DNA of 64,000 nucleotides from Domibacillus robiginosus (GTDB taxonomy: Bacteria; Bacillota; Bacilli; Bacillales; Domibacillaceae): contig NZ_LAHL01000013.1 in the NCBI RefSeq assembly GCF_000966195.1, forward strand, positions 124,001 through 188,000, given 5' to 3'. This document shows, piece by piece, positions 49,154 through 61,133 of this stretch. Below the pieces are notes generated by a model. It was given only the letters and a program-made list of their open reading frames with translations. It did not search any database and was not told the origin of the DNA. Both the position numbers and the translations under genes were made by a program. Numbering within the stretch: the stretch's first letter is position 1; each line of letters begins with the position of its first letter.

Positions 49154-50443
49154 TTAGTTTATCTGGAATTGTTCTTCTTCTGTTGACCCTTTCAGTGCAG
49201 TCGTTGAAGACTGGCCTCCTGTTACGGTCATCGACACGGCATCAAAATAGCCTGTCCCTACTTCACGCTGATGACGAGTTGCTGTGTAGCCTTTCTTTTC
49301 GGCAGCAAATTCTGCCTGCTGAAGCTCCGAGTAAGCACCCATACCGCGCGTCTTGTATTCATTCGCAAGCTGGAACATACTGTAATTTAACGTATGAAAG
49401 CCTGCAAGTGTAACAAATTGGAATTTGTAACCCATCTTTCCCAGTTCCACTTGGTATTTTTCAATTGTTTTATCATCGAGTTTCGCTTTCCAATTAAAGG
49501 AAGGTGAGCAGTTGTACGCAAGCAATTTGCCAGGGAATTTTTCATGAATCGCATCCGCAAAACGCTGTGCATCCTCCAAATTCGGCTCAGATGTTTCGCA
49601 CCAAATCATATCCGCGTATGGCGCGTACGCCAGGCCCCTTGCAATCGCCTGATTGAGCCCTGCCTTTGTCCGGAAGAAACCTTCTGACGTACGTTCACCA
49701 GTTAGGAACCTGGCATCTACAGGATCAATGTCGCTGGTGATTAAGTCAGCCGTGTCCGCATCTGTACGGGCAATAATGATGGTCGGTGTTCCCATAACAT
49801 CAGCTGCAAGACGGGCTGCAATCAAGTTTTTCACTGCTACTTGAGTAGGAAGCAATACTTTCCCGCCCAAATGACCGCATTTTTTCTCAGAAGAAAGCTG
49901 ATCTTCAAAGTGTACGGCGGAGGCACCCGATTCAATCATGCCTTTCATAAGCTCAAATACGTTTAGCTGTCCCCCAAATCCAGCTTCTGCATCGGCTACG
50001 ATTGGCGCGAAATAATCGATTGACTCATCCCCTTCCATATGAGCAATCTGATCCGCGCGCTGAAGTGCCTGGTTAATTCGTTTGACTACACTCGGCACGC
50101 TGTTTGCCGGGTATAAGCTTTGATCCGGATACATATGGCCAGAAAGATTGGCATCAGCTGCAACCTGCCAGCCACTTAAATAAATCGCTTTCAATCCAGC
50201 TTTTACTTGTTGTACTGCCTGATTTCCAGTCAAGGCACCGAGTGCGTTTACAAATCCCTCTTCGTTAATCAGACTCCATAGTTTGTCAGCACCGCGTTTA
50301 GCCAGTGTATGCTCAATATCAATAGAGCCGCGAAGCTTGATTACTTCTTCTGCTGAATACGGACGTTCAATGCCTTTCCATCTTGCTTCGTCTTGCCATA
50401 ATTGCTGAAGTTGATTTACCCGTTCTTGATCCGTTTTCCCCAT
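49154..50443 (-). CDS. aceA: isocitrate lyase
   Basis: 429-residue glyoxylate-shunt enzyme that splits isocitrate to succinate and glyoxylate, for growth on acetate or fatty acids. [19 protein letters not shown], the catalytic [17 protein letters not shown] with [23 protein letters not shown], and [14 protein letters not shown] identify it. No malate synthase gene is in the window. B. subtilis lacks this enzyme. Monocistronic, with its own promoter and terminator. AAGGGGATG precedes the start. Confidence 0.96.
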   Translation of the reverse strand: MGKTDQERVNQLQQLWQDEARWKGIERPYSAEEVIKLRGSIDIEHTLAKRGADKLWSLINEEGFVNALGALTGNQAVQQVKAGLKAIYLSGWQVAADANLSGHMYPDQSLYPANSVPSVVKRINQALQRADQIAHMEGDESIDYFAPIVADAEAGFGGQLNVFELMKGMIESGASAVHFEDQLSSEKKCGHLGGKVLLPTQVAVKNLIAARLAADVMGTPTIIIARTDADTADLITSDIDPVDARFLTGERTSEGFFRTKAGLNQAIARGLAYAPYADMIWCETSEPNLEDAQRFADAIHEKFPGKLLAYNCSPSFNWKAKLDDKTIEKYQVELGKMGYKFQFVTLAGFHTLNYSMFQLANEYKTRGMGAYSELQQAEFAAEKKGYTATRHQREVGTGYFDAVSMTVTGGQSSTTALKGSTEEEQFQIN

Positions 50444-50461
50444 TTTAAAACATCCCCTTTG

Positions 50462-50520
50462 TTATAAAACAGATTGTTTAATACACTTTGTATTATATAA
50501 CAGATTTTCCAGGTTGCCAA
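50462..50520 (-). promoter_or_regulatory. aceA promoter with direct repeats
   Basis: On the minus strand TTGGCA (50515-50520), 17-bp spacer, TATAAT (50492-50497). Two direct repeats AATCTGTTATATAA (50493-50506) and AATCTGTTTTATAA (50462-50475), 31 bp apart (three helical turns), overlap and follow the -10; possible regulator sites. Confidence 0.6.
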
Positions 50521-50546
50521 CTACTTTTTAAAAAATTCAAAAAATA

Positions 50547-50576
50547 AAACCGGAAGAATAAACTCCTCCGGTTTTT
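50547..50576 (-). terminator. ZIP gene terminator
   Basis: AAAACCGGAGGAG-TTTAT-TCTTCCGGTTTT with a T-rich run on the minus strand. Confidence 0.85.
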
Positions 50577-50580
50577 CATT

Positions 50581-51390
50581 TTATAAAAGAAGCAGCAAAC
50601 TCAAAGCCATAACTGCCATCCCTGCTACTAATCCATAAATAGCCATATGGGTTTGATCGTACTTTTGGGCGGCTGGCAGCAATTCATCCAGCGAAATAAA
50701 AACCATGATACCAGCGACACCGGCAAAAATAATGCCGAACATCGTATCTGTTAAATAAGGCATTAGGATAACCCAGGCGACCAATGCGCCGACCGGCTCT
50801 GATAAGCCTGATAAAAAAGACCATTGAAAAGCTTTTTTCCGATTCCCTGTTGCAAAATAAAGCGGAACAGCGACCGCAATACCTTCAGGGATATTGTGAA
50901 TGGCAACTGCTGCTGCAATGGCAATGCCGAGACTTGGATCTTGAAGAGCGGAAGTAAATGTGGCGATCCCTTCCGGAAAATTATGAATAGCAATTGCTAG
51001 TGCTGTAAACATCCCCATCTTTTTTAGTTTCGCGTATTCATCCCGCTCCGGCTCCCGGTGAAATTCTTCTACCGTTTTGGTTTCATGAGGATTTTCTGTT
51101 GAAGGAATAAACTTGTCGATAACAGCGATCAAAAGGATACCACCAAAAAAGCCGATCACTGTCAGCCAATAGCCCGTCTTGTCTCCATGTTCTAAAACAA
51201 GTGCGTCTTTCGCTTTCACAAAAATTTCAATCATCGATACATAAATCATAACCCCAGCTGAAAATCCGAGCGCCCAAGCGAGAAACTTTGTGTTTGTACG
51301 CGATGTAAAAAATGCCAGCGCACTTCCAATACCCGTTGCGAGACCAGCCAACAGTGTTAAGCTGAACGCGAGCCATACATTCCCGTCCAT
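50581..51390 (-). CDS. ZIP family metal transporter (ZupT-like)
   Basis: 269-residue membrane protein with eight helices that imports zinc or other divalent metals. The paired metal-binding helices IAIHNFPEGIATFTSAL and AIHNIPEGIAVAVPLYF are diagnostic of the GufA/ZupT branch. The internal loop between helices 3 and 4 is acidic and His-poor. GGAGGGCGC precedes the ATG at 51390. An inverted repeat lies about 40 nt upstream. Confidence 0.9.
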   Translation of the reverse strand: MDGNVWLAFSLTLLAGLATGIGSALAFFTSRTNTKFLAWALGFSAGVMIYVSMIEIFVKAKDALVLEHGDKTGYWLTVIGFFGGILLIAVIDKFIPSTENPHETKTVEEFHREPERDEYAKLKKMGMFTALAIAIHNFPEGIATFTSALQDPSLGIAIAAAVAIHNIPEGIAVAVPLYFATGNRKKAFQWSFLSGLSEPVGALVAWVILMPYLTDTMFGIIFAGVAGIMVFISLDELLPAAQKYDQTHMAIYGLVAGMAVMALSLLLLL

Positions 51391-51428
51391 ATGCGCCCTC
51401 CTTTGTTTTTTTTATTAGTGTATGACAG

Positions 51429-51448
51429 AAGTTGCTTATATGCAACTT
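51429..51448. promoter_or_regulatory. inverted repeat in the ZIP gene leader
   Basis: AAGTTGC-TTATAT-GCAACTT, perfect 7-bp arms, followed by T on the plus strand. As no plus-strand gene ends here it may be an operator for a metal regulator rather than a terminator. Confidence 0.4.
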
Positions 51449-51464
51449 TTTTTGTTTAGGCAAA

Positions 51465-51510
51465 TAAAAAAGCTTGAATTCAACCATGTGGATGAATTCA
51501 AGCTTTTTTT
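51465..51510 (-). terminator. camS terminator
   Basis: AGCTTGAATTCA / TGAATTCAAGCT, 12-bp perfect stem with seven T/A runs on both sides; the camS stop lies in its outer run. Confidence 0.9.
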
Positions 51511-52687
51511 ATTCGTAAATATGAACATAAGGCTCTTCCGCATTCGCTTCCTTCACAATAAGTGCTTCCGGACCGCCCGTAGAAGTAATGCTTACTTCTA
51601 CCGGAATATAAGCTGGAAAATGTTCCATCACAAGGCCGGTTACATACTGCGTAAAGCCAATTGCTTCCGCTTTTCCGTAAAACTGAATGGGAATCTCAAC
51701 TTTCAAGCTTGTAAGCTCTTCCCCGCTGTAAAGCCCACGTCCAATCACACCATTTGTGCTGTCAAAATACGATTCAATATCCTGTTTAAAGTTCGCAAAA
51801 TACGTAGAATCCTCACGGTGGTCTTCTTCCGCCGAGCTGGATGGGAACAAGACATACTTTTCATTCATAGCTTTCCAGTCAGACGTGTCTGCATCTCCTG
51901 GGTCCAGATGCGTATAAGCAATAAAATTGCCCGCCGTCACTGAGTTTTGTGGTGCCTGCTTGAACAGGGCAATGGTGATCGGAATATTTTTGGTTTTATC
52001 CATCTCGCGAAGCCGGGCAGCTACCTCTGCGGCGATTCTTTTTCCCTCTTTTTCAATCGTTTCATCTTTCATTTTAAATTCATACTGTGCACCGTACTCT
52101 TCTTTTTGATAATAATGAACAGAATTCAGCGCAAGCCCAATGACCATGCCATCAAGCTGCAGTGAATTATCTTCTTTTTTTGTTAAATAATCCTGCTCCA
52201 TAATATGTGCCAGATAAATCGGTGCTCTTTCATTTCGTTCATCAACTGAACCTTCTCCTGTATCAATTGGATTCAAGCCAAGGTTTTTATCTGCTGTTAG
52301 TTCATTTTCTTTCAGCTGTGCATCTGTATACTTTCGGCTCAGCCACGATCTGATCACATCTTCCTCGAGCACCTGTCCCTCTTGAAAGAGAAACTTCTCT
52401 GGCGAAAAGCTTTCCTGGGCAATACGCATCAGCCCCGTTTCAAATTCAACGATATCATAGCGCGTGTTTAAGTTAGATACGACAAGGCCGCGTGCCTTGC
52501 CCGGCTCGAACGGTACGATTGTCCGATAAAAGTTTTCTGAGATTTGGTACGTTGGAATAACCGCTGTTTTTTCATCCCCATTTTCCTGCGTTACTTCATC
52601 ATTGTTCTGCAGCGCCGGTGCACACCCGCCTACAAGCAGCATGGCGGATACCGCCGCCAGAACCCATTTCTTTTTCAAAAAAGCCAC
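51509..52687 (-). CDS. CamS family sex pheromone lipoprotein (YerH-like)
   Basis: 392-residue lipoprotein: signal peptide with lipobox LVGGC (Cys near 22), then CamS-domain stretches (FYRTIVPFEPGKARGLVVSN, RIAQESFSPEKFLFQEGQ, IYLAHIMEQDYLTK). In enterococci the signal peptide of CamS homologues yields a mating pheromone; in bacilli the role is unknown. It follows ligA by 3 nt, as yerH does in B. subtilis, and ends the pcrB-pcrA-ligA-camS unit. Confidence 0.9.
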   Translation of the reverse strand: MAFLKKKWVLAAVSAMLLVGGCAPALQNNDEVTQENGDEKTAVIPTYQISENFYRTIVPFEPGKARGLVVSNLNTRYDIVEFETGLMRIAQESFSPEKFLFQEGQVLEEDVIRSWLSRKYTDAQLKENELTADKNLGLNPIDTGEGSVDERNERAPIYLAHIMEQDYLTKKEDNSLQLDGMVIGLALNSVHYYQKEEYGAQYEFKMKDETIEKEGKRIAAEVAARLREMDKTKNIPITIALFKQAPQNSVTAGNFIAYTHLDPGDADTSDWKAMNEKYVLFPSSSAEEDHREDSTYFANFKQDIESYFDSTNGVIGRGLYSGEELTSLKVEIPIQFYGKAEAIGFTQYVTGLVMEHFPAYIPVEVSITSTGGPEALIVKEANAEEPYVHIYE

Positions 52688-52690
52688 CTC

Positions 52691-54766
<2,076 letters not shown>

Positions 54767-54781
54767 TTAGCTTTTGATCCT

Positions 54782-56974
54782 TTATACCTTTTCAATCGGC
54801 GCAAATTGCGCAAGAAGCCTTTTAATACCGGTCGGACTTGGAAAAGCAATATCAAGCTCTGTGCTGTCGCCGCTTCCCTTTACGGCCACAACCGTTCCAG
54901 TACCCCACTTTTTATGCGCTGCTTTATCACCAACCGTCCAATTCAGTCCTGCTGCTGCGCTTGTTTGCGGACGCATAACAGCGGGACGTGTTTTTTGGCC
55001 GAACGGCATCGCTTTTCTCGGCTGACGTTTTGGATTCTCCGATTCAAGCAGGTCCTCCGGAATTTCGCTGATAAAGCGCGAAACGGGATTCATATTTGTT
55101 TTCCCGTACAGTGTCCGCATTTCAGCATTCGTTATATACAGCTCGTTTTCCGCACGAGTAATGCCGACATATGCGAGACGGCGTTCTTCTTCCATTTCTT
55201 CATCATCCATAAGCGAGCGGCTGTGTGGAAAGACACCTTCCTCCAATCCGATCAAGAACACCACAGGGAATTCAAGTCCTTTGGCGGAATGCAGTGTCAT
55301 AAGAACGACCGATTCTGTCGGTCCTTCCTCTTTGCCAAGCTGATCGATGTCCGCTACAAGTGCCAGATCGGTTAAGAAAGCAATGAGTGTTTTGTCTTCA
55401 CTCGATTCTTCAAATGACTTGGTTACCGATAAAAACTCTTCGATATTTTCAATTCGCGTTTGTGATTCAATCGTTTTTTCCGCTGCAAGCATATCGACAT
55501 ATCCTGTCCGGTCAATCACTTCTTCCACAAGCTCTGAAACAGACAAATATTCCTGCTGCTGTGTGTAAATGTTAATGAGATCACGAAAATCGGCCGCAGC
55601 ATTTGCAGCTTTACCGCTTAAACCAATAAAATCCACTTCTGCAAGAGCTCTAAACATAGAAATGTCATGCTCCTGCGCATAGCGGGCAATTTTATCCAGA
55701 GATGTGGAACCAAGTCCCCGCTTTGGTACATTAATGACACGCGATAAACTGATATCATCATCCGGATTGGCAATCAAGCGCAAATACGCAAGAAGGTCTT
55801 TGATTTCCTTCCGATCATAGAACTTAATCCCGCCGACAATTGTATAGTCAATGTTTGACTTCATAAGCGTTTCTTCAATTAAACGTGACTGAGCATTGGT
55901 TCGGTATAAAACCGCAAAATCAGAGGGCTTTCTTCCCGAGGCGGAAAGCTCTTTTATTTTGCCGGCGATAAACTCGGCTTCTGTTCGTTCACTATCAGCC
56001 CGGAAGTATGCAATCTTCTTTCCATCTGCATTTTCTGTCCAGAGCTTTTTCGGCTTCCGATTTGAATTGTTTTCAATCACTTCATTGGCAGCCTGCAGAA
56101 TACGCCCTGTTGACCGGTAGTTTTGTTCAAGAAAAATAGCCCTTGCCTGTGGATAGTCTTTTTCAAAAGATAATATATTGGCAATATCTGCACCGCGCCA
56201 CCGGTAGATACTTTGATCACTGTCGCCGACTACACATAAATTTTGGAACCGGCTCGCCAGCTGTTTGACAAGGGTATACTGGGACTTGTTTGTATCCTGA
56301 TACTCGTCCACGTGGATGTACTGAAACTTGCGCTGATAAAACTCCAGCACTTCCGGCACCCGTTCAAACAAGCGAATCGTCAACATAATCAAATCGTCAA
56401 AATCAAGTGCATTGTTTTTCTTTAACCGCTTTTCATATTCCGTATATACATCAGATGTTACTTTATCCATATAGCCGCCCTGCTGACGCGCAAATGCTGC
56501 CGCATCAACTAAAATGTTTTTAGAAGAGCTGATCGCGCCCAGCAGTGCTCTCGGGTCAAACTTTTTCGGATCAATGTTTAAATCTTTTAAAATCGCTTTA
56601 ATGACGGATAATTGATCCGCCGTATCTAAAATCGTAAAATTCCGGCTGTAGCCGATCCGGTCAATATCCCGCCTCAAAATACGCACGCACATCGAGTGGA
56701 ATGTTGACATCCAGATTTCTTCAGCTGCGCCGCCAAGCAGTACCCCAATTCGGTCCTTCATTTCGCGCGCCGCTTTATTGGTAAATGTAAGCGCCAGAAT
56801 ATTATACGGATTTACTTCTTTCTCAACAATTAAATAAGCAATCCGGTGTGTCAGCACACGCGTCTTGCCTGATCCTGCGCCGGCCATAATAAGAAGCGGC
56901 CCTTCTGTTGTTTTGACGGCTTCCTGCTGCTCTGGATTTAAGCCGTTTAATAATCGATCTGTTAAAAATTGCAT
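54782..56974 (-). CDS. pcrA: ATP-dependent DNA helicase PcrA
   Basis: 730-residue UvrD/Rep superfamily 1 helicase that removes RecA and RNA polymerase conflicts and works in nucleotide excision repair and rolling-circle replication. Q-motif [20 protein letters not shown] (first part), Walker [15 protein letters not shown], motif [11 protein letters not shown], motif [19 protein letters not shown], motif [17 protein letters not shown], and a C-terminal Tudor-like segment that contacts RNA polymerase. 40 nt after pcrB. Confidence 0.96.
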   Translation of the reverse strand: MQFLTDRLLNGLNPEQQEAVKTTEGPLLIMAGAGSGKTRVLTHRIAYLIVEKEVNPYNILALTFTNKAAREMKDRIGVLLGGAAEEIWMSTFHSMCVRILRRDIDRIGYSRNFTILDTADQLSVIKAILKDLNIDPKKFDPRALLGAISSSKNILVDAAAFARQQGGYMDKVTSDVYTEYEKRLKKNNALDFDDLIMLTIRLFERVPEVLEFYQRKFQYIHVDEYQDTNKSQYTLVKQLASRFQNLCVVGDSDQSIYRWRGADIANILSFEKDYPQARAIFLEQNYRSTGRILQAANEVIENNSNRKPKKLWTENADGKKIAYFRADSERTEAEFIAGKIKELSASGRKPSDFAVLYRTNAQSRLIEETLMKSNIDYTIVGGIKFYDRKEIKDLLAYLRLIANPDDDISLSRVINVPKRGLGSTSLDKIARYAQEHDISMFRALAEVDFIGLSGKAANAAADFRDLINIYTQQQEYLSVSELVEEVIDRTGYVDMLAAEKTIESQTRIENIEEFLSVTKSFEESSEDKTLIAFLTDLALVADIDQLGKEEGPTESVVLMTLHSAKGLEFPVVFLIGLEEGVFPHSRSLMDDEEMEEERRLAYVGITRAENELYITNAEMRTLYGKTNMNPVSRFISEIPEDLLESENPKRQPRKAMPFGQKTRPAVMRPQTSAAAGLNWTVGDKAAHKKWGTGTVVAVKGSGDSTELDIAFPSPTGIKRLLAQFAPIEKV

Positions 56975-57014
56975 CCTGCCACCACCATTCGGAACGTTTG
57001 TTCTTTATTATACA

Positions 57015-57707
57015 CTATTTTTGAACCGCCGCGACGGTTTTTAATGCCTCTTCCGGTTTCTCGTACACCGCATTTCCGACAACAACTACATCTGCAAACT
57101 GTCCGATTTCTTTCGCCTGATGGGCTGTTTGAATACCGCCTCCATAGAAAAATACCGTTTCAGTTTCTTTTAATACGTCGGCTGCTTTCTGCACGACTTC
57201 GAGATCACCATAGGTGCCGCTGTATTCTAAATAAAAAATAGGCAGCCTCCATAAGTGCCCGGCCAGCCGCGCACAGGCAATGATTTCATCTGTATCCGGC
57301 TTTTTTGAAACACCGGTTAGTTTCGCCGCCTTGCAATCGGGGTTAGCAATGCAATAACCCTCCACGATCAACTCGTTCGGGTCCATTAAATCACCGTATT
57401 CTTTCATCGCTTCTACGTGCAGGCCCGTAATCCAATCTGCGTTATCTGTATTGAGAACTGTCGGAATTAGGTACAGGTCAAAGCCGGGCGTCACGATTTC
57501 AAGAGATGAAACTTCCAGCACGCATGGTAGTGGATACCGACGCACCCGCACCATTAAGTCCAGCACATTATCTAATGTCACGCCATCAGAACCGCCTACT
57601 ACAATAGCATCTGTTCCAGATTCGCATACAAGCTCGAGCAATTCATCATCTATCTGTTTATTTGGATCTAACTTAAACACATGCCGCCACTCGCGAACAT
57701 CATACAT
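57015..57707 (-). CDS. pcrB: heptaprenylglyceryl phosphate synthase
   Basis: 230-residue TIM-barrel prenyltransferase that joins heptaprenyl diphosphate to glycerol-1-phosphate (an archaeal-type ether lipid step). YDVREWRHVFKLDPNK, GTDAIVVGGSDGVT, EGYCIANPDCKAAKLTG, YLEYSGTYGD and FYGGGIQTAHQAKEI match PcrB. The ATG at 57707 has GGAGGAAG upstream. Heads the pcrB-pcrA-ligA-camS cluster, in the B. subtilis order. Confidence 0.95.
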   Translation of the reverse strand: MYDVREWRHVFKLDPNKQIDDELLELVCESGTDAIVVGGSDGVTLDNVLDLMVRVRRYPLPCVLEVSSLEIVTPGFDLYLIPTVLNTDNADWITGLHVEAMKEYGDLMDPNELIVEGYCIANPDCKAAKLTGVSKKPDTDEIIACARLAGHLWRLPIFYLEYSGTYGDLEVVQKAADVLKETETVFFYGGGIQTAHQAKEIGQFADVVVVGNAVYEKPEEALKTVAAVQK

Positions 57708-57826
57708 GTGTACTTCCTCCATTCATTCAACTACAACTTCGTATTATATCATGAAACAGCGCGCGCTTCATTTGTCCAACATGCCTTTATTGTTCGTCGA
57801 CTTTTGAAAAAAGCATCCTTTGAATA

Positions 57827-57858
57827 AAAAAAAGCAGCCCTATAGGGAGCTGCTTTTT
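57827..57858 (-). terminator. yerC terminator
   Basis: AAAGCAGCTCCC-TA-TAGGGCTGCTTT with a nine-T run on the minus strand. Confidence 0.9.
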
Positions 57859-57861
57859 GCT

Positions 57862-58158
57862 TTACTCTTTATCATAAACACGTTTCAGCACAAATTCATA
57901 GCCGTCATTTCCATAGTTTAAGCATCGTTTTACACGAGAAATGGTAGCGGTTGACGCACCCGTTTCCGTTTCAATTTTATGGTAAGTTTTACCTTCCTGA
58001 AGCATACGTGCCACTTCAAGACGCTGGGCCAGTGATTGAATTTCATTTACTGTACACAGATCATCAAAAAAACGGTAGCATTCTTCTAGATCATTCAGCG
58101 AGAGGACCGCTTGAAACAGCTGATCCAGCTCCTTTCCCCGCAACTTATCTATCTGCAT
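57862..58158 (-). CDS. yerC: YerC/TrpR-like DNA-binding protein
   Basis: 98-residue helical protein of the TrpR/YerC family. SLAQRLEVARMLQEGKTYHK and TGASTATISRVKRCLNYG form the TrpR-type helix-turn-helix. Targets are not known. It follows yerB by 2 nt and is separated from pcrB by a terminator, as in B. subtilis. Confidence 0.9.
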   Translation of the reverse strand: MQIDKLRGKELDQLFQAVLSLNDLEECYRFFDDLCTVNEIQSLAQRLEVARMLQEGKTYHKIETETGASTATISRVKRCLNYGNDGYEFVLKRVYDKE

Positions 58159-58160
58159 AA

Positions 58161-59135
58161 TTAACTTCCATTCCCTTCACCATCTATTTCTACATTTACT
58201 GCTTTATTTAAACCTGTTGAAGCCGGTACAACGTGAATCCATGTTTTTCCCGGCACGAAGGCTGGGCCGCTTTCTGTATTGGGCACAATCCGCCCGTTTT
58301 GGCTGCGCCACTTCACCAGATTCATCACACCTTCTTGAAAAAGAAACGCATCACCGCCAGATGCTAAGTCAATATCGAGGCGCCCTTTTGCATCGACTAC
58401 CCGGTGGTCTGCTTCAATAACAAAAACATTCTCTGCTTCAATATCGATTTGGTCTATTTTACGGTGGTATGTATGACCATCGTACTCGTATCTCGATTGA
58501 AACAAGTCATTTGCTGACGGACGAATGGAAAACACAGCTGCCGAATCACCGGTTAACTTCTCCGCTTCTCCATCCGATAAAAAAGACAGCCGCGGCGGTG
58601 CATCATCTAAACTATAGCCTTTTTCCTCGGCAGCATGAAACGCCTCTTTCATATCTACGTATGAGTTGTGAGGTGATTTTCGCGATGCATCCCGTTTAAA
58701 TACATCGCCGTCATGTTGAATGCCGTTGATCTGATCGACTTCACCCGAAAGCAGCATATCCTGCGCTTCCGGGCTATAGCCATGGGCTAAAAATAACGCA
58801 TCATATCCTTGTGAAAGCTCTACAAAGTAATCACGTGCACTTCGGACCGGGCCGGCTTTATCCGGATATTCACTTTGGTAGATGGCTAAAAAACGAGTAA
58901 TGCCGCCTTCTGTTAAAATTTCGTATACAATATCTGCTTTTTCAAGCGCTGTCTGTGGACGGGCTGACGGATGATTACTAATAACAACCGCTACAGCCCG
59001 GTGTGCATTATTAGGCGATTGGATCCCTGTTAAAGGATTGAGTTTACGCTGTTCATTCGTACTGGCAGGCTCGGCGCTTGAACAACCGCTAATTAAAACG
59101 GCTGCTGCAGCCATTGCCATCCATTTTTTTTTCAT
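58161..59135 (-). CDS. yerB: DUF3048 lipoprotein YerB
   Basis: 324-residue lipoprotein: lipobox ISGC (Cys at 18), LNPLTGIQSPNNAHRAVAVVI, ALEKADIVYEILTEGGITRFL, PDKAGPVRSARDYFVEL, ARKSPHNSYVDMKEA-like stretches of DUF3048. Function not established; it acts outside the membrane. Co-transcribed with yerC, 2 nt apart. Confidence 0.92.
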   Translation of the reverse strand: MKKKWMAMAAAAVLISGCSSAEPASTNEQRKLNPLTGIQSPNNAHRAVAVVISNHPSARPQTALEKADIVYEILTEGGITRFLAIYQSEYPDKAGPVRSARDYFVELSQGYDALFLAHGYSPEAQDMLLSGEVDQINGIQHDGDVFKRDASRKSPHNSYVDMKEAFHAAEEKGYSLDDAPPRLSFLSDGEAEKLTGDSAAVFSIRPSANDLFQSRYEYDGHTYHRKIDQIDIEAENVFVIEADHRVVDAKGRLDIDLASGGDAFLFQEGVMNLVKWRSQNGRIVPNTESGPAFVPGKTWIHVVPASTGLNKAVNVEIDGEGNGS

Positions 59136-59169
59136 ATCGACACTCCGAAAATAGTTTTACTTTACTATT

Positions 59170-60906
59170 TTAACGCATTATCGTTGGAAAGAGTATCGTT
59201 TTCTTCATGACGTCATATATCCCCTGTGAAGTAAGACGAATATAAGGCAAGTGAGTAGACGTTAAAAAAAGCAGGGAATAAATCGGATCTTCATATGGAT
59301 AGCCGCGTGCTGATAAGAGTTCCCGCAGCTTGGCTTCCTGTTTCATTACCGTTTCAAATGGCTGGTCAGACATGATGCCGGACAGTGTCAGCGGGATTTC
59401 ATGGATGATTTTCCCATTCTCTGCAAGAACAATACCTCCGCCAAGCTCTTTCACCCGGTTAAACGCCCGCTTCATTTCTTCTTTAGATGAACCAATTAAA
59501 ACAATATCCTCTGTGCTTGAAAACGAGGAAGCAAACCCCTGTACGTTTGTTGCGAACCCTTTGATAGTTGTATTTACCCGCCACTTGCCTTCGTAATCAA
59601 GAAGAACGAGGTAATTCTGATCATCCTCCATATAAAAATGCTCACCGGCCACGTCTTTCACGACACTGCACGGCTTGGTGATCACGTTGTTAACCATTTC
59701 AATACCGAATGGCATTGAAAATTGCAAATCATCTTCTTGCAGCTCCCAGTCCATCCTCATTTTTGTATGACCGAACCTCTGCCAGGCAACAGATGGGAAT
59801 GGGCTCGCTTCCAATCCGCTTTTTTTCACCCAAATGCCTCTTGACAGTACTGCTTCGGGTGTTGGATCAAATTCACTTGTTAAAATGTTTACACTTGCCA
59901 GGCGGCCGGGTGCGATCATACCATGTATATGTTCCATTCGATAATACCGAGCAGCGTTATATGATGCCATATGATAGGCCTCAATCGGCGGTACGCCATT
60001 TTCGATGGCAATGCGGATTAATTTGTCCGTTAATCCATCTGCGCAAAAAGCAGGAGACGGTCCATCTGTTGTCAGCATCATCATATCATACTGATCCAGC
60101 CCGAGTTCCTTCATTTCGGTCAGCAGCTTTTCAAGATCTGGACGGATGGATGAATGGCGTAGCGTCACCATCATACCGTTCATCAGGCGCTTTCTTACAT
60201 CTTCTCCAGTCATGGATTCGTGATCACCGTCCGCCCCAAACAGAGTCATTTTTGTAAGGGTTTTTTCAGAGGCGCCAGGAAAATGACCTTCAATTCGTTT
60301 ATTCGCCGCTTTCGTTTCCTGCATCCAGTACAGCATCATATCATCGCCATTTAATAGCTTCGGCCAGCCAGTCAGCTCGCCGCCTTGAATGACACAATCA
60401 TGTTTCAGCCATGCGCTGACATTACCATTTGCAAATACATCATCTTCATTATCAAGTTCCGTCTGGGCATCATACCGGCACCACCAGTACGTCGAAACCG
60501 GCTGTTTGTTTAGTTCCTCTATCAAAGAAAACGCTTTCTTTTTTGTAAGAGCCAGCAGCATCATCAAGTTGTCATTAATAAGAGTAGTTGTTCCGCGCTT
60601 TGCCGCATATTCAGAAAATGTTTTTGGATTATAAATCAAAAATGGATGAACGTGCGGCTCAATATAGCCGGGCACGATTGTTTTTCCTGTGCAGTCAACG
60701 ATCTCATCCGCTTGGTCCGGCAGTTCGTCACCGATGTAGACAATACGGTTTTCATAAATCCAGATGTTCCCCTGCAGCCACCGCTTCATCGCCGAGTGTA
60801 GATACCGTGCATTTTTCAAAACAAGTGTCGGCGCTTTTTTCCGGTCTACTACGGCAACCTGTTCACGTATTTTTTTGTTTCTCCATCTATGTGTTAAATC
60901 AGACAT
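59170..60906 (-). CDS. yerA: adenine deaminase family protein YerA
   Basis: 578-residue metal-dependent amidohydrolase of the adenine deaminase (Ade) family. Metal ligands in YIEPHVHPFLIYNP; GHFPGASEKTLTK; TTDGPSPAFCADG; second half with LDYEGKWRVNTTIKGFA and EELGGGIV-like segment VKELGGGIVLAENGKI. It probably deaminates adenine to hypoxanthine, though B. subtilis YerA is described only as putative. The ATG at 60906 follows AAAGGAACG; longer frames lack a ribosome site. It lies between purD and yerB. Confidence 0.88.
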   Translation of the reverse strand: MSDLTHRWRNKKIREQVAVVDRKKAPTLVLKNARYLHSAMKRWLQGNIWIYENRIVYIGDELPDQADEIVDCTGKTIVPGYIEPHVHPFLIYNPKTFSEYAAKRGTTTLINDNLMMLLALTKKKAFSLIEELNKQPVSTYWWCRYDAQTELDNEDDVFANGNVSAWLKHDCVIQGGELTGWPKLLNGDDMMLYWMQETKAANKRIEGHFPGASEKTLTKMTLFGADGDHESMTGEDVRKRLMNGMMVTLRHSSIRPDLEKLLTEMKELGLDQYDMMMLTTDGPSPAFCADGLTDKLIRIAIENGVPPIEAYHMASYNAARYYRMEHIHGMIAPGRLASVNILTSEFDPTPEAVLSRGIWVKKSGLEASPFPSVAWQRFGHTKMRMDWELQEDDLQFSMPFGIEMVNNVITKPCSVVKDVAGEHFYMEDDQNYLVLLDYEGKWRVNTTIKGFATNVQGFASSFSSTEDIVLIGSSKEEMKRAFNRVKELGGGIVLAENGKIIHEIPLTLSGIMSDQPFETVMKQEAKLRELLSARGYPYEDPIYSLLFLTSTHLPYIRLTSQGIYDVMKKTILFPTIMR

Positions 60907-61010
60907 ACCAATCGTTCCTTTCAAAATGAGATCGCTTTCAACTATGCGATTGAACTCCATCGTAACATAGATCACACAGTAAAGCATTAAAGAATCATCG
61001 ATTTTGTGAA

Positions 61011-61026
61011 AAAAGTTCGAACTTTT
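61011..61026. promoter_or_regulatory. perfect 16-bp palindrome upstream of yerA
   Basis: AAAAGTTCGAACTTTT, about 105 bp before the yerA start. It shares CGAAC with PurR sites but lacks their CCGAACA context, so the cognate regulator is uncertain. Confidence 0.4.
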
Positions 61027-61097
61027 GGCAAGAAACTTGCATTAGTCTGATTTTCGGGACAAAACAGGTAAATTCCCTTCTTTTTTTGTCCCGATTT

Positions 61098-61133
61098 AGC
61101 ACAAAAAGCAGAGGGAAACTCCCCCCTGCTTTT
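61098..61133 (-). terminator. purD terminator hairpin, distal copy
   Basis: Minus strand AAAGCAGGGGGGAGTTTCCC-TCTGCTTTTTG. It differs from the proximal copy at 61424 by a base shift in the stem. Confidence 0.8.

Noticed and set aside
60990-61100. PurR box in front of yerA
   Set aside because: The palindrome contains CGAAC but not the CCGAACA core with A/T flanks expected of a PurBox.
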